Shown: piece after piece, positions 15,389 to 19,826 of the stretch
Layout: each line of letters starts with the position of its first letter
Position numbering within the stretch: position 1 is the first letter of the stretch
NCBI GenBank assembly: GCA_017936205.1
Contig: JAGBGB010000292.1
Coordinates: 1-19,826 of the forward strand
Direction: 5' to 3'
Source: Oscillospiraceae bacterium
GTDB lineage: Bacteria; Bacillota; Clostridia; Oscillospirales; Oscillospiraceae
DNA length: 19,826 nucleotides
Program-made: the position numbers and the translations under genes
The notes under the pieces: generated by a model
Seen by the model: only the letters and a program-made list of their open reading frames with translations
Told to the model about the DNA's origin: nothing
Databases searched by the model: none

Positions 15389-15571
15389 CAGGCTCAGGCT
15401 CTTAGGATCGATATTGACGATGGACTCTTTGCGGCAAAGTTTGCAATAAACGGAGATGTTTTTTCCCTCCGTTCCCGGCAACAAGCGCAGCACCTTGTGC
15501 CGGTTGCATTTGGGACAAAGCAGGTATCCACCCTTCGTGGATATTTTACCACAGATCTTTTCGTTTTGCAA
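15380..15571 (-). CDS. Cys-rich KTR family zinc protein
   Basis: 63 aa from a TTG at 15571 with GAGGTG eight bases upstream. CPKC (about 19-22) and CKLC (about 42-45) frame a small beta region (KVLRLLPGTEGKNISVYCKLCRKESIVNID). This matches the Cys-rich KTR family, small zinc-ribbon proteins common on Firmicutes phages and conjugative elements, whose function is unknown. The gene is sandwiched between rep and the terminator; its stop codon is inside the terminator stem, so its translation may modulate read-through into the packaging operon. Confidence 0.75.
   Translation of the reverse strand: MQNEKICGKISTKGGYLLCPKCNRHKVLRLLPGTEGKNISVYCKLCRKESIVNIDPKSLSLRA
15543..15571 (-). promoter_or_regulatory. 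Candidate sigma-70/sigma-A promoter upstream of packaging operon
   Basis: TTGCAA (15571-15566), 17-nt spacer, TAAAAT (15548-15543), with TGG just before the -10 (extended -10). Four of six and five of six consensus bases. It lies in the start of the KTR gene and would send transcripts into the terminator at 15388-15335 before the HNH gene. It may be fortuitous because the region is AT rich. Confidence 0.35.
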
Positions 15572-15614
15572 GAGTTTTGCACCTCATTTCTTTTAATTCT
15601 CCAGAAAATAAACA

Positions 15615-16385
15615 TTACCTCAAGGCTGAAATTAGCGCGAGGTCTTCTTCAATTGTTCCCTCCGGCAGAAGGGCCTCCAGGAAGTGAAATTCACCATAGC
15701 CATTGTTCCGAGAGAGGTTGTCCAGAACAAATGAATCAGGCGGCAAATCGTGAAACTGATCTCTTGCAGAGACCCAGCCGGTGTAGATATGGGGCTTTTT
15801 CAATCCCAAGGAGCTGCGCCACATTCGTTCACCAACAAAGTTCCGGCCGTTTTCTCTGGGTTCCTTGCTGAGATATCGTGCCCAGCCGTCATAGCCCTTG
15901 GCAGAGATAAGCTGTATATCCACATCGCTGCCGTTTCTTTCCCAGAGTCTTCGGATCGTTTCATAATCGTCCCCGGTGGATGTAGTGATCAGATGGTGGT
16001 GGAGTCTGCCGGAACTGTGCCCCATCTCAGTCACATAGAGGTAAGGCAGCTCCTGCCCGGCAGTTCTCCGATCCGCACGAAGACGGCGGATAAAATACTT
16101 CAATTGGTTCTCTGCATCCTTGCGACGCTTCGGAAGTCGTTCGTCTCGGTAGGTCAGCGTTACCACGAGATCCTTAGGACCAAAGTTGGCAGCAATCACA
16201 GCTTTCAGCTTCTGCCAGGAGTGCTTTAGGTTCATGGCCTCCTGAGCTACCGAGGAGATCTGAGTCTTAGGCAGTCTCTCCTTCTGTGCCTCCCTCTCAT
16301 GGGAGAGGGAGTATTGAATAGATCTAACATAGTTTCCGGCAATGACTACCTTTCTTCGTTGCTTTCGATCAGCCAGAAGGATCAC
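15615..16385 (-). CDS. HUH rolling-circle-type replication initiator (Rep)
   Basis: 256 aa from a GTG at 16385; the open frame reaches an ATG at 16517, deep inside the lipoprotein gene, so the start is uncertain. It carries the Rep motifs in order. Motif I is LVVTLTYRDE (about 73-82), motif II is GRLHHHLIT (H129-H131, the HUH metal site), and motif III is WARYLSKE with catalytic Y171 and K174. This is a single-tyrosine HUH nuclease of the kind that nicks a replication origin and primes rolling-circle replication in small plasmids and ssDNA phages. Here it sits in a tailed-phage genome between parAB and the packaging genes. Origin nicking, transfer-like functions or phage replication are possible; no nick site was identified. 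Confidence 0.85.
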   Translation of the reverse strand: MILLADRKQRRKVVIAGNYVRSIQYSLSHEREAQKERLPKTQISSVAQEAMNLKHSWQKLKAVIAANFGPKDLVVTLTYRDERLPKRRKDAENQLKYFIRRLRADRRTAGQELPYLYVTEMGHSSGRLHHHLITTSTGDDYETIRRLWERNGSDVDIQLISAKGYDGWARYLSKEPRENGRNFVGERMWRSSLGLKKPHIYTGWVSARDQFHDLPPDSFVLDNLSRNNGYGEFHFLEALLPEGTIEEDLALISALR

Positions 16386-16659
16386 CGGCCTTCCCGGCAC
16401 AAAAGGGGCAAGGTTTATCGCCACTGAGGAGAATATATGTACCTTCCGAGGCGAACACAGGACCGGCCTCAGATGTTCGGACTTCAATGCCGCTTTCGCT
16501 TTCATACCACTGTTCAACCGTCAGGCAGCCGGAATAGTGATGTGTGTCGATATGGATCTTCTCGTAGTTGAAGCTGCCAAACCCTATCGACTTATTGCCG
16601 CAAGCAGTAAGGCTGATAATGCAAAGCACAATCAGTGCAAGGGCTAAAATCTTCTTCAT
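16369..16659 (-). CDS. Small lipoprotein
   Basis: 96 aa from the ATG at 16659, with AGGAGG nine bases upstream. A longer frame upstream lacks a suitable start. Residues 1-20 are a signal peptide (MKKILALALIVLCI) ending in the lipobox LTAC with C20 as the lipidated cysteine. The mature part is small and soluble, containing a CPFC pair near the C-terminus (residues 84-87). Phage-encoded lipoproteins often act at the host surface, including superinfection exclusion, but nothing in this sequence identifies the function. The last bases overlap the start of rep. Confidence 0.8.
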   Translation of the reverse strand: MKKILALALIVLCIISLTACGNKSIGFGSFNYEKIHIDTHHYSGCLTVEQWYESESGIEVRTSEAGPVFASEGTYILLSGDKPCPFCAGKAGDPSG

Positions 16660-16693
16660 AGACTGTAACCTCCTATTCAAAAAAAACAATGAA

Positions 16694-16831
16694 TCAATCT
16701 CTATTTGCTTCCTCTTTCCCTGCCTCCACAGCAGCTTCCAGAGTCTTTTGGGTCTCAGACTTCCGAGTAGCGGCAGATGATACAGCAGCCACAAAAACCA
16801 CTGCTGCAATCACAAGCAAGATCTTAAACAT
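16694..16831 (-). CDS. Single-span membrane peptide (45 aa)
   Basis: A short ORF with a good ribosome site: GGAGGAGG then ATG at 16831, ending TGA at 16694-16696. It encodes MFKILLVIAAVVFVAAV (one hydrophobic span, residues 4-20) followed by a charged helical tail (KSETQKTLEAAVEAGKEEANRD). It lies in the gap between the 73-aa unknown and the lipoprotein gene and fits the operon spacing. No function is recognised; a membrane-anchored regulator or lysis/exclusion accessory is possible. Confidence 0.6.
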   Translation of the reverse strand: MFKILLVIAAVVFVAAVSSAATRKSETQKTLEAAVEAGKEEANRD

Positions 16832-16855
16832 CAGTGCTCACCTCCTCCTTCAGCA

Positions 16856-17077
16856 CTATGAAAAGTCGTAATGGTCAAACAACCATCTCAAAGCACGAAC
16901 TAAATCGTCCTTTTTTATGCTGTTATGGGTTTCCATTCGTGCTACTGCTTCAATAGCTAAAACCTTTGTGGGAATTGCTATGGTATCATCATCAAGCATG
17001 GCTTCAACGATGGCACATGCCGCCCCAAGCGAGACATTATAGGTGGGAAAAGGGATTAACTTCCCTTCATTATCCAT
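16856..17077 (-). CDS. Hypothetical protein, 73 aa
   Basis: ATG at 17077 behind GGGGGGAGCAGG, overlapping the previous gene by 8 nt. The sequence (MDNEGKLIPFPTYNVSLGAAC ... DLVRALRWLFDHYDFS) is largely helical with no known motif, signal or zinc site. It lies within the replication/partition accessory cluster, with coupling to its upstream neighbour. No function can be assigned. Confidence 0.65.
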   Translation of the reverse strand: MDNEGKLIPFPTYNVSLGAACAIVEAMLDDDTIAIPTKVLAIEAVARMETHNSIKKDDLVRALRWLFDHYDFS

Positions 17078-17399
17078 CCTGCTCCCCCCGGTCCATCCTT
17101 GTACCGCATTGAGAGCAGAAGGGATTTAAATCATACACATCTTCGGCGTTCATTTCTTCACCGAAAGTCAAACGCCTTGCACAAACGGAGCAGTCCCATT
17201 CATCGCACTCCTGCGTACCATCAACAGATATCCACTGCCCATATACCACAGGAACGGCATCCACGGCAGAGATGGCGCGAACGATCCGCATAAGCTCTAC
17301 GATATCATCGACGGTATCCAGACTCTTTCGACCATCGTTTATGGCTACGATCCCATATTGCTCGATAGCCTTTACAGCAGCATCTCTGTCAATCAGCAT
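17070..17399 (-). CDS. Zinc-ribbon protein, 109 aa
   Basis: ATG at 17399 preceded by AGGAGG with 8-nt spacing; a GTG nine bases upstream overlaps the ribosome site. Residues 1-50 are helical (MLIDRDAAVKAIEQYGI, VDDIVELMRIVRAI). The phrase QWISVDG introduces a C-terminal zinc ribbon with WDCSVC and FCSQCGTRM. Small proteins of this layout are common in Clostridia phages, with unknown function. It overlaps the upstream Cys-rich gene by 11 nt and the downstream gene by 8 nt. Confidence 0.7.
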   Translation of the reverse strand: MLIDRDAAVKAIEQYGIVAINDGRKSLDTVDDIVELMRIVRAISAVDAVPVVYGQWISVDGTQECDEWDCSVCARRLTFGEEMNAEDVYDLNPFCSQCGTRMDRGEQDG

Positions 17400-17589
17400 T
17401 GGATGCACCTCCTACAGGCTTTGCCCTGAAGCGGATCGGTTCAAAATCGCATTTTGTATTACTTGCTTTCACACCGTAAAAGACGGTGCAATGCGAGAAG
17501 TAGCCACAATCTCCGCAAGTCTTACCCTGAGGCAGGTCCATGCATTGATGTCTGCAGCTCTTACGATTTGGGCAGTCTCTACATTCCAT
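17389..17589 (-). CDS. Cys-rich small protein, 66 aa
   Basis: Starts MECRDCPNRKSC at the ATG at 17589, behind GGAGGTGC with 10-nt spacing, and overlaps the parB 3' end by 11 nt. Eight cysteines (CRDC, C12, C16, CGDC, C34, C47) suggest one or two zinc sites, followed by a basic FEPIRFRAKP tail. A longer frame reaching 17661 is inside parB and does not have a better start. The cysteine pattern recalls the cluster in the middle of ParB just upstream. Function unknown. Confidence 0.65.
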   Translation of the reverse strand: MECRDCPNRKSCRHQCMDLPQGKTCGDCGYFSHCTVFYGVKASNTKCDFEPIRFRAKPVGGASNAD

Positions 17590-19045
17590 CGTCTGAAGCA
17601 CCTCCGAGGAAGAAAGTGAAGCCGGTCGGGGCAGCCGTGCAGGCAGGTGCCGCAGCGACAAGGACTTCTTTGCTAACGGCCGAGAAGTGAAGAAGGACCT
17701 TAGCCATAGCGGAATACCACTGGTTCCCCTTTCGCAACGCCAACCTTGTATGGATCAAGGGCACACCGTCATCTGCCTTATCGAGTTTTTCCGGTGATTC
17801 CGCCCTGTAGTGGTAAGCAAGCGTATAAAAGCCATCCGGCAGATCTCCGATCTGATCGGCAGGGATCCACTGAGGGAAGCTGCCGGGAGCTGCGGAGGGA
17901 GTCGGGGAATCAAAACCAAGAAGCTCATTGGGAGTGATGCCGTACGCTTTGCCATATTCAGCAAGTGTTTTTGCTGTATGGGTTTGGTTGGTTTCATCTT
18001 TATAGACCGAAGATATGTCCGACTTCATTGCAAGAGCTGCTTCCTTGAGGGACAAGCCGGCATTTACTCGCGCAGCTCGTATAGCTTGACAGATCTGCCC
18101 ATCGTAAGTCTTCAGAAGCTCCTGGGCTTGCTTCTTGACGATCGAGCAAACATCCTCACAGTCAAATTTGTAATCGCAATACTTACAACAAGAGCTCCCA
18201 CATTTCTGCCATTTGGGAAGTGTCTTATTTTGTCTCGCATCAATTACGGCTGCATGAGTACAAGCCTTGTAATTTCCACTTTTGTCCTTCTTTTGCTCAT
18301 AGCAGTCTCTGGGAGGAGGCGGCGGTACATAAAAAGGATCTCTTCCGGCTTGGAGGTTTTCTTTGTATCTCTTAATTGCAGAGTTGGTCAAGTTCCATAG
18401 GTTTCCCTTGTAATGCTGATATAGCTCCTTCTGCTGCTCCTCCGGGAGATGAGCCAAAGCATAGGCTTCGGAGTCATTCAAGTATTTGTGCCCTTCGAAG
18501 ACCTTGATAAGATGCTCACTGATGTACTTAGCCCTTGCAAGCTGGCTCTCGGAAGTTTTGAGGATCTTTGCCACATGCTTTCGCATCTTGCCGGGCAACT
18601 CCATTCCCTGCTTCTGCAGTTCGATCAAGATTTCCTCCACACGCTCTGCAGACTTGGATTTTTCCCTCCATCCCAGCTCACGGGCCTCGGTGTTGGTCTG
18701 AATGAGCATCAGCTCCTCCAGCTCCGGGGAGCTGGGGCGGACGACGCGGCAGAGGACGGTGCCGAACTTGTCGGGCAGCTCCTGTGCCAGAGACTGCAGA
18801 GCCTTATGCCGACGGTGGCCGGCAATGATGCGATAGCGGCCGTTCTCGGCAGGAGTGACCACAGGGGGCTGCAGGATACCGTTTAGCTTGATGGACTCAC
18901 ACAGATCTGTGATGTCTTCCTCTACCGAGAAGAAGTTGTTTGGGTTGGGATCCATCAGGGAGACCTTGATCTCCTGCATTTCTCCGGTGTCCAATTTGGA
19001 CACCGATCTCAGATTGAGCGCATCCGCAAGACTAAATCCTGCCAT
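17579..19045 (-). CDS. ParB-like partition protein with Cys cluster and XRE-like domain
   Basis: 488 aa; ATG at 19045, overlapping parA by 14 nt, with GGAGG upstream. Residues 22-126 form a ParB/Spo0J N-terminal domain: GILQPPVVTP, then RYRIIAGHRRHKAL, the GxRR-type nucleotide (CTP)-binding motif, and QTNTEARELGWREK, corresponding to the second conserved box. Residues 150-180 carry a central DNA-binding HTH region. Unlike ordinary ParB it continues with a Pro run, a cysteine cluster (C248, C262, C282, C286, C287, C290, C296, C300) and an XRE-like HTH (about 317-376, AIRAARVNAGLSLKEAALAM ... GITPNELLG). A C-terminal module beginning QWIPADQIGDLPDGFYTL ends the protein. It likely binds the 19-bp palindromes, one of which is inside its own gene, and may autoregulate parAB. 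Partition versus regulatory role is inference. Confidence 0.87.
   Translation of the reverse strand: MAGFSLADALNLRSVSKLDTGEMQEIKVSLMDPNPNNFFSVEEDITDLCESIKLNGILQPPVVTPAENGRYRIIAGHRRHKALQSLAQELPDKFGTVLCRVVRPSSPELEELMLIQTNTEARELGWREKSKSAERVEEILIELQKQGMELPGKMRKHVAKILKTSESQLARAKYISEHLIKVFEGHKYLNDSEAYALAHLPEEQQKELYQHYKGNLWNLTNSAIKRYKENLQAGRDPFYVPPPPPRDCYEQKKDKSGNYKACTHAAVIDARQNKTLPKWQKCGSSCCKYCDYKFDCEDVCSIVKKQAQELLKTYDGQICQAIRAARVNAGLSLKEAALAMKSDISSVYKDETNQTHTAKTLAEYGKAYGITPNELLGFDSPTPSAAPGSFPQWIPADQIGDLPDGFYTLAYHYRAESPEKLDKADDGVPLIHTRLALRKGNQWYSAMAKVLLHFSAVSKEVLVAAAPACTAAPTGFTFFLGGASDDGM
18986..19004. promoter_or_regulatory. 19-bp palindrome copy 3 inside parB (parS-like / operator candidate)
   Basis: GGTGTCCAATTTGGACACC with perfect 9-nt arms, encoding V-S-K-L-D-T of ParB residues 15-20 on the minus strand. 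It is just upstream of the ParB domain. Centromere or operator sites close to or inside par genes are common; binding here could also give autoregulation. Confidence 0.8.
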
Positions 19046-19811
19046 CCTTCAGCCCTCCATTCTTCACGAATTCGGCGACAAAATCACGGTAGTCCTTGGC
19101 GGTCGAGCTGTACTTGCTGTACTCACAGATGGGACTGTGGAACCAGGTGGACTCATCTGCCTTGTCAGATCTGCGAATATGGGTCTCAAATACCTTGATC
19201 CCTCGGCGGCGGAGTTCAGCTTCCCCTTGGACATTGCAGGGGGTGTTGTGCCAGAGAGTAACAAGCACCCCGGCAAGGTCTGCGTTCCCGTTGATCTTGC
19301 AAACAGCAGCGATCTGATCCAGAAGGAATTCCATGCCGTCCACGGAGAAGGCATCCATCTTTACCGGAACGATCACGCTGTCAGCCGCTGCCAGAGCGGA
19401 GATTGCTGATGCGGTAAAGCTGGGTGGACAGTCTACCAGGACGATGTCGCAAGCATCATCCTCAGTCAGAGCGTCCTTCAGATCCACCAGCACCTTGCGA
19501 GGATCCACGCAGCCATGATCAGGACGGAGATCTACATCGAACAAGCTGCTGTCGCAGCCGATAAGCTGAAGGTGCTTGTACTCCGTATCCTGAACCACTT
19601 CGTCATAACAGGTGGCAAGTCCGGTCAGCAGCTCCGTCAGGCCGCCGTCCTGGGCGGAGCGATTAAAAAAGGCAGTTGCGTTTCCCTGGGGATCCGCATC
19701 AATCAGAATAACCCTCTGCTTGTATACATCTGCTAAAATATGGGCCATGTTGCAGGCAGTTAGGGTCTTCCCAACGCCACCTTTCACATTCATGATCGCG
19801 ATTAGTTTCAT
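19032..19811 (-). CDS. parA: ParA partition ATPase
   Basis: 259 aa, ATG at 19811 with AGGAGGG eight or so bases upstream. Deviant Walker A KGGVGKT (residues 10-16), the A' region VILIDADPQGNAT (about 34-46), Walker B-like IVLVDCPPS and the following AADSVIVPVKMDAFSVDGM region identify a ParA/MinD-family ATPase. It is of the short type without an N-terminal DNA-binding domain, comparable to Soj and type Ib plasmid ParA. It would drive segregation of ParB-bound DNA over the nucleoid. It is the first visible gene of the operon and overlaps parB; the promoter lies outside the window. Confidence 0.95.
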   Translation of the reverse strand: MKLIAIMNVKGGVGKTLTACNMAHILADVYKQRVILIDADPQGNATAFFNRSAQDGGLTELLTGLATCYDEVVQDTEYKHLQLIGCDSSLFDVDLRPDHGCVDPRKVLVDLKDALTEDDACDIVLVDCPPSFTASAISALAAADSVIVPVKMDAFSVDGMEFLLDQIAAVCKINGNADLAGVLVTLWHNTPCNVQGEAELRRRGIKVFETHIRRSDKADESTWFHSPICEYSKYSSTAKDYRDFVAEFVKNGGLKDGRI

Positions 19812-19826
19812 AATATCCCTCCTACA

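Noticed and set aside
15394..15615. 73-aa minus-strand frame starting at the rep stop (TAATG)
   Set aside because: Overlaps the KTR gene in another frame; GAGG is too close to the ATG and the sequence is not family-like, whereas the KTR frame has both Cys pairs.
1..19826. CRISPR array, tRNA, rRNA, insertion sequence or integrase
   Set aside because: No regularly spaced direct repeats, tRNA-like cloverleaf, rRNA-like segment, transposase or recombinase motif was seen on either strand.

Overview
The window is part of a tailed-phage or prophage genome with siphovirus morphology (HK97-type head, long non-contractile tail). All credible genes lie on the minus strand, so transcription runs from high to low coordinates. 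AGGAGG-type ribosome binding sites precede most genes, and GTG and TTG starts are frequent. Together with the protein families present (P27-type small terminase with HNH partner, Cys-rich KTR protein, Dit/Tal tail tip) this points to a Gram-positive Firmicutes/Clostridia host, probably an anaerobic gut bacterium; the species cannot be read from the sequence. No integrase, repressor, lysis gene, tRNA, rRNA or CRISPR array is visible, so whether the element is integrated or extrachromosomal is not shown.

Layout in transcription order. (1) 19811-17579: a ParA ATPase overlapping a long ParB-like protein with an N-terminal ParB domain, a cysteine cluster and an XRE-like helix-turn-helix. (2) 17589-15380: overlapping or closely packed small genes (Cys-rich protein, zinc-ribbon protein, 73-aa unknown, 45-aa single-span peptide, 96-aa lipoprotein), an HUH rolling-circle-type Rep and a KTR-family zinc protein, ended by a strong intrinsic terminator at 15335-15388. 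(3) 15318-12440: packaging module of HNH nuclease, a GC-rich intergenic with cos-like features, small terminase (TTG start) and large terminase. (4) 12399-8984: small membrane protein, portal, prohead protease, major capsid. (5) 9011-7677: four connector/neck/tail-completion proteins. (6) 7656-3051: major tail protein, tail assembly chaperone pair joined by a textbook -1 frameshift, tape measure. (7) 3051-1: Dit, Tal and the start of a baseplate/receptor-binding protein that runs off the left edge.

The most striking signal is a 19-bp palindrome, GGTGTCCAA-N-TTGGACACC, present three times with no mismatch outside the central base: inside parB (18986), in the terL/small-membrane-gene junction (12414) and inside the tail-chaperone gene (6783). 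Their dispersal over about 12 kb and the presence of parA/parB on the same element suggest parS-like centromere sites for the phage ParB, or operators of another element-encoded regulator. Together with the HUH Rep this makes the element a candidate phage-plasmid, or a temperate phage with an unusual partition/replication module. A further near-palindrome with the same GGTGTCC/GGACACC ends but a long middle sits inside terL.

Other points of interest are a transmembrane segment fused to the tail chaperone, a terminator placed immediately before the packaging operon (consistent with late-gene antitermination or attenuation) and an unlisted 45-aa membrane peptide. All boundaries, motifs and repeats were read by eye; homology statements come from family knowledge, not from searches.
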